Source of the DNA: an uncultured Gordonibacter sp.
Lineage (GTDB): Bacteria > Actinomycetota > Coriobacteriia > Coriobacteriales > Eggerthellaceae
DNA length: 34,171 nt
Direction: 5' to 3'
Assembly (NCBI GenBank): GCA_904420575.1
Contig: CAJFVW010000086.1
Span: forward strand, 1 to 34,171
Part shown: positions 25,769 through 34,052 of the stretch, in pieces
Position numbering within the stretch: the stretch's first letter is position 1
Layout: each line of letters opens with the position of its first letter
Notes under the pieces: model-generated
Told to the model about the DNA's origin: nothing
Database searches by the model: none
The model's input: only the letters and a program-made list of their open reading frames with translations
Made by a program: the position numbers and the translations under genes

Positions 25769-25814
25769 CAAACAAGAGGGCCCGCTTCCGTCCGGACGCG
25801 GGCCCTCTTGTTTG
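25769..25814. terminator. Bidirectional terminator between ddh and the PurF paralogue
   Basis: CAAACAAGAGGGCCCGC (25769-25785) pairs perfectly with 25798-25814 across a 12-base loop. The arms end in CTTGTTTG on each strand, giving a T-rich exit in both directions. Confidence 0.85.
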
Positions 25815-25887
25815 GCAGATCATGCGCCATGCCGCGAGTTCGTCCGCGCGGCCTCCGCTCGCCTCGCCACCGGCACCCGGCCGCGCG

Positions 25888-27315
25888 CTATTCTTTGCCC
25901 GTCCAACAGTAAGTGCACACCTTCTCGGGGTCGATGCCGATGGCTTCCAGCATACCTCCGAGCGACTGGAAGCCCAGCGAGTCGAAGCCCATCTGCTCGC
26001 AGATGGCGTGCAGCAGGCATTTCCCTCGCTCCGTGTCGCCGTCGGCGTATTCGTCCAGGTGCTTCTGGCCCTCGTCGCCTTCCAGCTCCTGCACCACGCG
26101 GCGCGCGATCAGCTCCATCTCCGAGCGGCTTCGCGAGAAGCTGAGGTACTTGCAGCCGAACATGATGGGCGGGCAGGCCGAGCGCATGTGCACTTCCGCC
26201 GCGCCGGACTCGTACAGGTAGGCAACGGTCCCGCGCAGCTGCGTGCCACGCACGATGGAATCGTCGACGAACAGCAGCTTCTTGCCGCGGATGAGCTCGG
26301 GCACGGGGATGAGCTTCATCTTCGCCACGCGGTTGCGCACGTCCTGGTTCGACGGCATGAACGAACGCGGCCACGTGGGCGTGTACTTGATGAAGGGCCT
26401 CCCGAAAGGCGCATGGCATTCGGACGAGTACCCGATAGCGTGCGGCACGCCCGAATCCGGCACGCCCGCCACGTAGTCCACGTCGGGCACCATGCCCCGT
26501 TTGGCCTCGTCGCGCGCCATGATGGCGCCGTTGCGGTAGCGCATGACCTCGACGTTCATGCCTTCGTAGTTGGAATTGGGATAGCCGTAGTACACCCACA
26601 GAAACGCGCAGATCTTCATCTTGCTGCCGGCAGGGGACAGAGTCTCGATACCGTCGGCGTCCACGCGCACGATCTCGCCCGGTCCCAGCTCGTAGGCATC
26701 GTCGTAGCCCAGCTTGTGGTAGGCGAACGACTCGAACGAGACGCAGTGGCCGTCCGCGTCCTTGCCGACGAGCACGGGAAGGCGCCCCATCTTGTCGCGC
26801 GCCGCGATGATGCGCCCGTCGCTGGTCATGACGAGCAGCGTGAGCGAACCTTCGATGGCGTCCTGGGCGAACTTGATGCCTGACACGAAGTCTTCCTGCT
26901 GGTTGATGAGGGCGGCGACCAGCTCCGTGGTGTTGACGTAGCCCGAGCTCATGGCCATGAACTGCTTGCCGCCTTCCGAGAAGTACGCCTCTACCAGCGC
27001 CTCGGCGTTGTTGATGGCGCCGACCGTGGTGAGGGCGAACGTGCCCAGATGGGAGCGTACCAGAAGCGGCTGCGGGTCGGTGTCGCTGATGCAGCCGATG
27101 CCGCTTTGCCCATGGAACCCGGGCAGGTCGTCTTCGAAGCGCGTGCGGAACGGCGTGTTCTCGATGGAATGGATCTCGCGTTGGAAGCCCTGGTCCTCGC
27201 TATCGTGGAAGATCATGCCCGCACGCCGCGTACCCAGATGCGAGTGGTAGTCCACGCCGAAGAACACGTCCATCACCACGTCGCGGTGCGACGCCGCCCC
27301 GAAGAATCCGCCCAT
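25888..27315 (-). CDS. PurF-like amidophosphoribosyltransferase paralogue lacking the glutaminase nucleophile
   Basis: Protein of 475 residues with the two-domain PurF plan. The N-terminus reads MGGFFGAAS where PurF has Met-Cys-Gly, so the catalytic Cys exposed after Met removal is a Gly. The glutaminase motif HNGN is replaced by TVGAINN, and the usual HRGQ region reads HLGTRRAGM. The phosphoribosyltransferase half is kept: LLFVDDSIVRGTQ (about 346-358) is the PRPP loop, preceded by PDSGVPHAIGYS. From family knowledge, PurF makes phosphoribosylamine from PRPP and glutamine; this copy should not hydrolyse glutamine and might use ammonia or have another role. AGGCAGG precedes the ATG at 27315. 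It is divergent from the asparaginase gene, whose product releases ammonia. Confidence 0.82.
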   Translation of the reverse strand: MGGFFGAASHRDVVMDVFFGVDYHSHLGTRRAGMIFHDSEDQGFQREIHSIENTPFRTRFEDDLPGFHGQSGIGCISDTDPQPLLVRSHLGTFALTTVGAINNAEALVEAYFSEGGKQFMAMSSGYVNTTELVAALINQQEDFVSGIKFAQDAIEGSLTLLVMTSDGRIIAARDKMGRLPVLVGKDADGHCVSFESFAYHKLGYDDAYELGPGEIVRVDADGIETLSPAGSKMKICAFLWVYYGYPNSNYEGMNVEVMRYRNGAIMARDEAKRGMVPDVDYVAGVPDSGVPHAIGYSSECHAPFGRPFIKYTPTWPRSFMPSNQDVRNRVAKMKLIPVPELIRGKKLLFVDDSIVRGTQLRGTVAYLYESGAAEVHMRSACPPIMFGCKYLSFSRSRSEMELIARRVVQELEGDEGQKHLDEYADGDTERGKCLLHAICEQMGFDSLGFQSLGGMLEAIGIDPEKVCTYCWTGKE

Positions 27316-27362
27316 TGCCTGCCTTTCGTCCCGCCTGCCGTCTCTCGTTCAACGAAGACATC

Positions 27363-27368
27363 AGTATA
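27363..27368 (-). promoter_or_regulatory. Candidate -10 box of the PurF paralogue
   Basis: TATACT on the minus strand, 48 bases before the start codon, in an AT-richer patch. The -35 is unclear. Confidence 0.4.
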
Positions 27369-27573
27369 AGGTTTCACGGGACGGGTGGGGGCGAACTGGT
27401 CGATGATTCGCGGTTTTTGCACGGATGGCGGCGGCGTGAGGCCGACGACGGGCGATGCCGGGCAAGGCGCATGGGTGGCGGGTAGGCAGCTCGGGAGGTT
27501 AGTGGGTTGGAGGCTTCGGCCGCCTGACCAGAGCTGCTTGATGGAGATTTTCCGCATGCCGGGCGCGGAGGCA

Positions 27574-27589
27574 CGCGACACCTGTCGCG
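27574..27589. promoter_or_regulatory. Perfect dyad upstream of the asparaginase gene
   Basis: CGCGACA and TGTCGCG flank CC, ending 55 bases before the ATG. It could be an operator, but no regulator can be assigned. Confidence 0.3.
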
Positions 27590-27644
27590 GCGAGGGCGAT
27601 TGTGCCACCATGGTCGGACGGGCTTGTTGCAAGGAAGGTGGGGT

Positions 27645-28712
27645 ATGAAGAGCATCCTTTTGGTGGCCACGGGCGGCACCATCGCCTCGGTGGAGGAAGA
27701 GGGCGGGCTCGCGCCGGCCTTGGGCGGGGAGGAATTGGCGCGCTACGTGCCGGAACTGGGCTCCCTGTGCGCATACGACGTCGTGCAGCCCATGAACATC
27801 GACAGCACCAACATGCGGCCCGCCGACTGGATGCGCATGCGCGACGTGATCGTGGACGCCTACGACGACTACGACGGGTTCGTGGTGCTGCACGGCACGG
27901 ACACCATGGCCTACACGGCCGCCGCGCTTTCGTACCTGATCCAGGGAAGCCCCAAGCCCATCGTGCTGACGGGCTCCCAGCAGCCGATGGCCAGCCCCTT
28001 CACCGACGCCAAGCTCAACGTGTACCAAAGCGTGCTCTATGCGCTTGACGACCGGTCGCGCGACGTGTCGGTGGTGTTCGGCGGCGCGGTGATCGCCGGC
28101 ACCCGCGCGCGCAAGCAGCGCACCATGAGCTTCAACGCGTTCGCCAGCGTGAACTTCCCCGAGATCGCGCTCGTCAGGAACGACCGCATCGTCCGCGCAG
28201 GGCCGTCCGCCCCGTCGGACGGCGGCAGGTGCAAGGCCGGCGCGGAAGGCGGGCGTGGAGAGGGCGGCGAGGCGGGCATGGGCGGCCGTGACGGCGGCCT
28301 GCGCGTGTACGACCGCCTGAACGAGCGCGTGTTCGTGCTGAAGCTCACGCCCGAGATGAACCCGGCCGTGTTCGACCTGCTCAAGCGCGACCACGACGCC
28401 ATCATCCTGGAAACGTTCGGCATCGGCGGCATTCCCGACTACGGCGACTACCAGCGGGCGCTGTTCGACTGGGTGGATTCGGGCCGGACGCTGGTGGTGA
28501 CGACGCAGGTACCCGAAGAGGGGTGCGATCTGGGCGTGTACGAAGTGGGCCGCGCCTATGCCGAGCACCGCGGCATCCTCAAGGGCGGCGACATGACCAC
28601 CGAGGCGCTGGTGGCGAAGACCATGTGGGCCCTCGGCCAGACGAACGACGCGGACGAGATCCGCACGCTGTTCTACCGCGTGGTCAACCACGACCGCACG
28701 GCAGAGGCGTAG
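27645..28712 (+). CDS. ansA: L-asparaginase (type I, cytoplasmic)
   Basis: Hydrolyses asparagine to aspartate and ammonia; 355 residues without a signal peptide. Catalytic motifs: VATGGTIAS with Thr12 and VLHGTDTM with Thr85-Asp86, followed by the downstream PFTDAKLNVY Lys region. The C-terminal domain has ILETFGIGGIPD and TTQVPEEGCDLGVYEVG. A Gly-rich insert with short repeats (GGRGEGGEAGMGG region, about residues 187-215) interrupts the link between the domains and is absent from standard enzymes. AAGGAAGG precedes the ATG. Glutaminase side activity is possible. Confidence 0.9.
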   Translation: MKSILLVATGGTIASVEEEGGLAPALGGEELARYVPELGSLCAYDVVQPMNIDSTNMRPADWMRMRDVIVDAYDDYDGFVVLHGTDTMAYTAAALSYLIQGSPKPIVLTGSQQPMASPFTDAKLNVYQSVLYALDDRSRDVSVVFGGAVIAGTRARKQRTMSFNAFASVNFPEIALVRNDRIVRAGPSAPSDGGRCKAGAEGGRGEGGEAGMGGRDGGLRVYDRLNERVFVLKLTPEMNPAVFDLLKRDHDAIILETFGIGGIPDYGDYQRALFDWVDSGRTLVVTTQVPEEGCDLGVYEVGRAYAEHRGILKGGDMTTEALVAKTMWALGQTNDADEIRTLFYRVVNHDRTAEA

Positions 28713-28852
28713 GAGATGCGGCTGTCGCAGGATGACCGGCGCGCCTCCTGCGCGAAACAAGGACTTCCGCAGCCTCGTCAACGACAGGGTCATGGCCGGC
28801 GCAGGCCGACGGCACGGAGGGCGCGGGTCGGCGTAGGCCGGTGTTGCAGGGG

Positions 28853-28924
28853 GCTCAGGCCCTCGCACGACCGGCAGCGGCGGGGAAAGGTTTCCGTCAC
28901 TGCCGGTCGTGCGAGGGCCTGAGC
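28853..28924. terminator. Perfect 25-bp inverted repeat between asparaginase and nhaC
   Basis: Arms 28853-28877 and 28900-28924 are completely complementary. The 22-base loop contains a small GGAAA/TTTCC stem of its own. The right arm ends two bases before the nhaC stop codon. The position suits a terminator for both convergent genes, but neither side has a T-run, so it may work as a transcript-protecting hairpin or repeat element instead. Confidence 0.65.
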
Positions 28925-28926
28925 CG

Positions 28927-30312
28927 CTATTCCTTCGGAACCTGCCTCTTCTCGGGAACCAGAAAGATGAACACGAGGGAGCTTGCCAAAAGCAGGAAGG
29001 GATAGAACAGAAACGGGATGATCTGGAAGGCCGACACGGCATACCCCAGCTCGGTTGCCGCCGATATGGCGACGAGCATCTGGGCGCCATACGGGATGAT
29101 GCCCTGGAACACGCACGAGAACGTGTCCAGTATGGATGCCGTCTTGCGGCTGGAGATGCCGTAAGTCTCTCCCATCTCCTTCGCGATGGGGTTCGCCATG
29201 ACGATGGCCACCGTGTTGTTCGCCGTGGCGATGTCCATGGCGCCGACGAGCAGGCCCATGCCCAGCTGACCGCCTTTCCTGCTTTTGAACAGGCTCTTGA
29301 TGCCGTTGAGCAACGCGACGAAGCCGCCGTGTTCGCGGATGAGCGCGCAGATGGCGCTCACCAGCACGGCCACCATCGTGGTCTCGAACATGCCGGCGGC
29401 GCCCGATCCCATGTTCGCCAGAAGGTCGGTGGGAACGGTCGCGCCCGTAGCCACCATGATGAGCGAGCCCGACACGATGCCCAGCAGCAGCACCACGAAC
29501 ACGTTGATGCCCACGATGCCTCCCACCAACACGATGAGGTAGGGGATGAGCTGGACGAGGTCGTATTCGTGCGTCACGCTCCCGTTCAGGTCGGCGCCGA
29601 ACGACAGCGCCAGAATGATGACGAGCGAAACCAGCGCCGCGGGCAGCGCTATCTTGAAGTTCTCGCGGAACTTGTCCTTCATCTGGCAGCCTTGGCCCTG
29701 ACAGGCGGCTATGGTGGTGTCGGATATGAACGACAGGTTGTCGCCGAACATGGCGCCGCCCATGACGCTGGCCACGCACAGGGGCAGGCTGAAGCCGGAC
29801 GCCGCCGACACCGCCACGGCGATGGGCGTGATGAGCGTGATGGTGCCTACCGACGTTCCCATGGAAAGCGACACGAAGCAGCTCACCACGAACAGCACCG
29901 CCACCGCGAACTGCGAGGGCACCACGGAAAGCAGCAGGTAGGCGACGCTTTCCGCGCTGTCGCGCCCGACGGTTCCCACGAAGATGCCCGCCGCCATGAA
30001 GATGAGGATCATGGTGACGATGGTCTTGTCGCCGATGCCGCGCCCCATGATGGACAGCTTCTCGTCGAAGGGGAGCTTGCGGTTCTGCACGCATGCCACC
30101 AGAAGCGCCACCAGGAATATCACCACGATGGGGATGTTGTAGAACCCCATGGGTATGCCCATGACGTACTCGAACACCACGCCCAGTCCCAAGTAGAGCA
30201 CCAAAAACACCCCGATGGGCAAAAGAGCCGCCACGTTGCCCTTGGGTGCGTTGCCCGTTGCGGCAGAACGCCCGTCCTGGCTGCCGGCGGCACCTTCGTT
30301 CTTCGTCTGCAT
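28927..30312 (-). CDS. nhaC: NhaC-family Na+/H+ antiporter
   Basis: Polytopic inner-membrane transporter of 461 residues with about 11-12 hydrophobic segments after a hydrophilic 28-residue N-terminus. Motifs seen: SMGTSVGTITLITPIA, MGGAMFGDNLSFISDTTIAA (helix with the Asp/Asn pair typical of NhaC/ion transporters), and MDIATANNTVAIVMANPIAKEM. Family members exchange Na+ for H+ or, as in MleN, couple this to dicarboxylates, and some carry amino acids; the true substrate cannot be told. GAGGG lies six bases before the ATG, and a TACAAT box sits about 30 bases upstream. Transcribed alone. Confidence 0.88.
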   Translation of the reverse strand: MQTKNEGAAGSQDGRSAATGNAPKGNVAALLPIGVFLVLYLGLGVVFEYVMGIPMGFYNIPIVVIFLVALLVACVQNRKLPFDEKLSIMGRGIGDKTIVTMILIFMAAGIFVGTVGRDSAESVAYLLLSVVPSQFAVAVLFVVSCFVSLSMGTSVGTITLITPIAVAVSAASGFSLPLCVASVMGGAMFGDNLSFISDTTIAACQGQGCQMKDKFRENFKIALPAALVSLVIILALSFGADLNGSVTHEYDLVQLIPYLIVLVGGIVGINVFVVLLLGIVSGSLIMVATGATVPTDLLANMGSGAAGMFETTMVAVLVSAICALIREHGGFVALLNGIKSLFKSRKGGQLGMGLLVGAMDIATANNTVAIVMANPIAKEMGETYGISSRKTASILDTFSCVFQGIIPYGAQMLVAISAATELGYAVSAFQIIPFLFYPFLLLASSLVFIFLVPEKRQVPKE

Positions 30313-30341
30313 GGAATCCCTCTCTTCCGACCAACGTGCCT

Positions 30342-30347
30342 ATTGTA
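30342..30347 (-). promoter_or_regulatory. Candidate nhaC promoter with adjacent palindrome
   Basis: TACAAT on the minus strand, 30 bases before the nhaC start. The perfect 12-base palindrome GCGGGATCCCGC (30357-30368) lies just upstream, between the -10 and the expected -35, where an operator could sit. Confidence 0.4.
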
Positions 30348-30383
30348 TCCCTTGAAGCGGGATCCCGCGCGTTCAATCGGCGA

Positions 30384-30418
30384 CGAGAAAAGGGAAGGAG
30401 CCCCGAGAGGCTCCTTCC
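30384..30418 (-). terminator. Terminator of the LuxR-type regulator gene
   Basis: On the minus strand GGAAGGAGCC pairs with GGCTCCTTCC (30393-30402 and 30409-30418) across a six-base loop and is followed by CTTTTCTCG. Confidence 0.85.
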
Positions 30419-30478
30419 TGTCCGCCGCGTTCGCGCCATGCGCGCTTTTTCGAAGGCGATGGGTGCGGGAGGGGCAGG

Positions 30479-32074
30479 CTACGGCATTCGATCGGGCTTT
30501 CCGTCGCTTGACCCGAGCACCAGGTCCATCATGTCCTGTCGGTTGTTGACGCCGAGCTTTCCGTAAATGTGGGCGACGTGGGTCTTCACGGTGTTTTCCG
30601 CTAATACGAGCTCTTCCTGGATGAGCGTGCGGGTGCGTCCTTGCGCGAGCAAAATGAATATCTCCGTTTCTCGCGGCGACAGCTTCCTTTCCATGGCCAC
30701 CGTTTGGCAGCGGCTCGTGATGATCTGGGAAACCTGTCTGCCGGAGAGCGAGGCGGCATTGCCGGCTGCCGATGGGGCATGGGCGTTTGCGTTGTGCGCA
30801 GCCTGTCCGGCGCCTTCGGAAGCCGAAGTGCCGGACGCGGACTCTTCGTGGCCCGCATCGAACCATTCGCTGTGCATCGCTGCCACGGTGAGGGCATACA
30901 CGATAACGAGCACGATGACGCCGTTGACCATCGTTCCGTTGCCGAGCAGGAACACCCATACCATCGAGCATGCGGCGTAGGCGATGGCGCCTGTTCCCAT
31001 GACGCGGTAAGACGGCTGGGGAAGGGCGTCGATGGCGGCGATGACGATCATCCAGAACAGAACATGGGCACATGAGTCGTCGAGCCGCATGAGCTCGTTG
31101 ACGATGGGCAATGCGGTGTCTGCGGGCGATTGCTGCGCGGCAACGATGAACAGCCCGCATATGACGACGAGGATCGCGGGCTGAAACCGCGTCTTCAGGT
31201 TCCAGTGCGACGTCTTCACGAGGGTCGCGAATGCGAACAGGCCAAGCAGCAGCGAGGATCCCGCCCAGAACACGATGCCCACGAGCGGGTCCGATTCGAT
31301 CGACGGGCTTTCTCCCCACAACCCGATCGAGCTGAACGAGCGGACGGTGGCCAGCAGCATCGAAACGCTGACGACAAGGATCGTCAGGCTTCTTTGTGCG
31401 TTGACGTTTCGGCCGGGGCTGCCTTTGCGGGGCTGCACGGAGAGGCTCGACCGCGTCGACCTGTCTTCAGGCCGGTCACCGCCTTCGCGGTCGAGCTCTT
31501 CGGACGACGAGGCTATGGCTGCTTTTCTCGTGCCTTCGAAAAGCACTGCAGAGACGATGGGCAAAGCGATGGCGGTGACGATCTGCCAGATCGGCGAAAC
31601 GAGCGCTTCGAACAAAGGAAGCACGAGCGCTTCGATCGCGAGCGCGAACACGATGCACCATGCTGCGCAGGTGAACGTTTGGGTTCTGGCGAGCAGCAGG
31701 TTGTAGCGGGCGACGATCCAGAAATACCCCATGCCGAAAGCGATGAGGCCCGTGACGGCAAGGACGACGGGAGGGAAAAGGTTCTGTCGCGCGGCAAGCG
31801 CGAAGCACGCGGTGCCGACCGAGGAGGCGAAGGGCAGCACGTAGGTAAGAGGCCGATCATGCTCGCGAAGCGCACGGGGAGCGATGACGAAGGCGACCCC
31901 AACCAGGAATATACCCAGAAGGAAGAACAGGCGCGAGTTCGCGAAAAGGCCGAGTTCTTCAGGCGTCGCGGAAAAGCCCGCAGCATGGCCGGCAAGCGTG
32001 CACCAGGTCAGGTTCACCGAGAGGCCAAGGGTGGCAAGAAGGGCGCAAAGGTTCATGCGGCGCAGGCTGACCAC
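30479..32074 (-). CDS. LuxR-type HTH regulator with multi-spanning membrane sensor domain
   Basis: Protein of about 531 residues. Two blocks of hydrophobic helices, about twelve in all, are separated by a charged loop near the middle. The C-terminal 60 residues form a LuxR/GerE helix-turn-helix: LSPRETEIFILLAQG, LVLAENTVKTHVAHIYGKLGV and NRQDMMDLV. This architecture is common in Eggerthellaceae beside anaerobic reductase genes. The GTG at 32074 is chosen because GGAAGG precedes it and a TATAAT box lies upstream at 32147-32152; an ATG at 32056 is the alternative. A TTG at 32173 lies upstream of that promoter box and is unlikely. It is divergent from the cytochrome gene and probably controls it. 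The membrane signal is unknown. Confidence 0.88.
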   Translation of the reverse strand: MVSLRRMNLCALLATLGLSVNLTWCTLAGHAAGFSATPEELGLFANSRLFFLLGIFLVGVAFVIAPRALREHDRPLTYVLPFASSVGTACFALAARQNLFPPVVLAVTGLIAFGMGYFWIVARYNLLLARTQTFTCAAWCIVFALAIEALVLPLFEALVSPIWQIVTAIALPIVSAVLFEGTRKAAIASSSEELDREGGDRPEDRSTRSSLSVQPRKGSPGRNVNAQRSLTILVVSVSMLLATVRSFSSIGLWGESPSIESDPLVGIVFWAGSSLLLGLFAFATLVKTSHWNLKTRFQPAILVVICGLFIVAAQQSPADTALPIVNELMRLDDSCAHVLFWMIVIAAIDALPQPSYRVMGTGAIAYAACSMVWVFLLGNGTMVNGVIVLVIVYALTVAAMHSEWFDAGHEESASGTSASEGAGQAAHNANAHAPSAAGNAASLSGRQVSQIITSRCQTVAMERKLSPRETEIFILLAQGRTRTLIQEELVLAENTVKTHVAHIYGKLGVNNRQDMMDLVLGSSDGKPDRMP

Positions 32075-32146
32075 GATCCCTTCCTTCCCTTCCCCGATGC
32101 CGTGCAGGAGCGTCTTCCGTGGCGAGCTCTGCTCAACGACAGGATC

Positions 32147-32152
32147 ATTATA
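32147..32152 (-). promoter_or_regulatory. Candidate -10 box of the LuxR-type regulator
   Basis: Consensus TATAAT on the minus strand, with a TTTGCT/TTGCTT-like -35 some 15-16 bases upstream. It predicts a leader of about 65 bases before the GTG at 32074. Confidence 0.55.
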
Positions 32153-32189
32153 GGCGATTGCATGAAGAAGCAAAGGGAGACGGCTCGCA

Positions 32190-32252
32190 TATCAACCAAA
32201 CCGGGGGATGCTCGATCGCCTGCTTGGGCAAGTTCATCCGGTTGCGTTGATA
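32190..32252. promoter_or_regulatory. Long-spaced inverted repeat in the regulator/cytochrome intergenic region
   Basis: TATCAACCAAACCGG (32190-32204) and CCGGTTGCGTTGATA (32238-32252) are complementary at 13 of 15 positions, separated by 33 bases. They lie in the 302-base gap between divergent genes, downstream-facing to the cytochrome start, as paired binding sites for the adjacent regulator might. Confidence 0.5.
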
Positions 32253-32376
32253 GCGCAGATGAGGAGGGGTTCTTACCATGTTCGCCAGCATGCGCGGCAA
32301 GCACGAAATAATCGACGAGGAGAAAGGCGGGAAAGGACATTACCGGGCCGTTGCATGGAAGGAAACGGAGGAGAAC

Positions 32377-34038
32377 ATGAAAAGTAAACGTTTGGGCGTG
32401 GCGGTTGGAACAGCATGCGTTTGCGCGATGGTCGTCGCATGTGGCGTCGCCCCCGCGCTCGCTGCCGACTCGGCTTCGACGGCGGCGGAGATCGTGCGGG
32501 GCGGGGAGCCGGACGGGGATGTGCAGTATCCAGGCAAGGAGTACATCGTCGAGAACTACGAGAAATGGGATCAGATCGCCGAAGACTACGCTCCGGAGAT
32601 CCTCGAATATCCGAACGGACAACTTGTGCAGCGCACGCCGACCGAGTACGAATGCCCGCATTGGATGCAGCAGAGTTGGACCATTTCCTACAACACGTTC
32701 TACCTCGACGCCGACAACCGCGGCTGCGGGAGTTGCCATGTCGACTTGAATTCGATGATCGAGCAGATGGATTACAAGCATGCCGTCATCGACAACGATG
32801 CGTTAGGAACGTACAGCGACGTCAACCAATGCATATCGTGCCATCGCGACAACGGCGACGACTTCGGGCGCCTTATGCACAGCATCCACTTCAACACGCG
32901 CAACAACCCGAAGTTCACCAAAGGGTTTTTCGGCAGCTGCCAATCGTGCCATGATGCGACGGCCGACGGCAAAGGGATGCAGCTTTGGGACAACGTGAAA
33001 CACGAGGTGTTGCAAGGGATCAACAAGGTGGAGAACGTCGAAGGGGAGTTCTCCGCAACGCAGGACAAGGTGCAGAAAATGGACGAGCTGTACAGTTACG
33101 ATTTCGTCCATGGGTACTACGACCACATGCGCTATGCCTGCGGTCCGCTGGGGCTTGACATAGACCTTCCCCAGAGCATGTTCGACGAGTGGGAGATCAC
33201 CGTCGACGGCAACGTGAACAAGCCGTTTACAGCCAAGCTTCCCGATCTGGTTGCAGAAGCCGAGGCGGCTGGCGTCGTCGTGACCAAGCCGTCGAAGATG
33301 GTCTGCGAGCTCAACCCCATCGGCGGCGGTGGCATCGGGCAGGTGGAGATCACCGGCATCCCGACAAGCTGGCTGATCGAGAAAGCGGGCGGCTATACCG
33401 AGGGAACGAACAGCGTGCGCGTCATCCGCGCCGACGGATCTTCGCGCAGCGGGTTCGACGTTGCCGCTTTGGACAACGGTTATCTGGTGTACAAGATCGG
33501 CGGGGAGTACCTGGATGCGCGCCGCGGCTTTCCGGTCATGCATTGGCAAGAGACCTACGATGCCCAGATCTTCTCGAAGCAGATCAGCGGCTACAACGTT
33601 TCTTCCGACGTCATGGACGAACGCGTATGCGGCCAGGTCAACCAGGAAGGCGCGCATGTCAATCGTCCGAACGTCACCATATGCGACGTCCCCGAAGGCC
33701 TCATCATCGAAAACGGCAAGCCCTTTACGTTCAGCGGATATGCCGACGCGTTCGACCGGAAGATGAAGACCATCGAGTTTTCCATGGACAATGGCGAAAC
33801 ATGGACCTCGTTCGATGTGGGGGAAGTCGATCCTGCGAAATGGATCTGGTGGAACTTCACCTTCACGCCTGAAAAGGAAGGTGCCTACGTGCTGAGTGTT
33901 CGCGGCACGACCGAGGATGGCGACGTGAGCTATCGCGCTCACGAGGTTCTTGTGAACGCGAAGGACGAAATGCCTTCAGAAGACGAGATCATCAAGGTCA
34001 ACCAGGCGACGAACGCTACCGATCAGGACGAGAAATAA
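32377..34038 (+). CDS. Exported triheme cytochrome c fused to sulfite-oxidase-type molybdopterin domain
   Basis: Protein of 553 residues. A Sec signal peptide occupies residues 1-30 (hydrophobic core, then APALA before ADS). Three heme-binding motifs follow: CGSCH (117-121), CISCH (152-156) and CQSCH (188-192), with nearby His such as LMHSIHF as possible axial ligands. From about residue 265 the sequence resembles the SorA/sulfite oxidase fold: ITVDGNVNKP, MVCELNP with Cys310 as candidate Mo ligand, QVEITGIPTSWLIEKAGG, then a C-terminal Ig-like dimerisation domain (IEFSMDNGETWTSFDVG, WWNFTFTP, YVLSVRGTTEDG). GGAGGAG precedes the ATG. An extracytoplasmic reductase or oxidase linked to the respiratory chain is inferred; the substrate is unknown. 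Confidence 0.82.
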   Translation: MKSKRLGVAVGTACVCAMVVACGVAPALAADSASTAAEIVRGGEPDGDVQYPGKEYIVENYEKWDQIAEDYAPEILEYPNGQLVQRTPTEYECPHWMQQSWTISYNTFYLDADNRGCGSCHVDLNSMIEQMDYKHAVIDNDALGTYSDVNQCISCHRDNGDDFGRLMHSIHFNTRNNPKFTKGFFGSCQSCHDATADGKGMQLWDNVKHEVLQGINKVENVEGEFSATQDKVQKMDELYSYDFVHGYYDHMRYACGPLGLDIDLPQSMFDEWEITVDGNVNKPFTAKLPDLVAEAEAAGVVVTKPSKMVCELNPIGGGGIGQVEITGIPTSWLIEKAGGYTEGTNSVRVIRADGSSRSGFDVAALDNGYLVYKIGGEYLDARRGFPVMHWQETYDAQIFSKQISGYNVSSDVMDERVCGQVNQEGAHVNRPNVTICDVPEGLIIENGKPFTFSGYADAFDRKMKTIEFSMDNGETWTSFDVGEVDPAKWIWWNFTFTPEKEGAYVLSVRGTTEDGDVSYRAHEVLVNAKDEMPSEDEIIKVNQATNATDQDEK

Positions 34039-34052
34039 GCGAGGTGACAGGA

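Larger units (their letters stand above)
27316..27644. other. Divergent intergenic region, PurF paralogue/asparaginase
   Basis: About 330 bases. It contains a minus-strand -10-like box near 27363 and a 7-bp dyad at 27574-27589. No gene was recognised, and the frames crossing it lack ribosome sites and domains. Confidence 0.5.

Noticed and set aside
32075-32173. N-terminal extension of the LuxR-type regulator from TTG at 32173
   Set aside because: A TATAAT promoter box lies inside it at 32147-32152 and no ribosome site precedes the TTG; the GTG at 32074 has GGAAGG.
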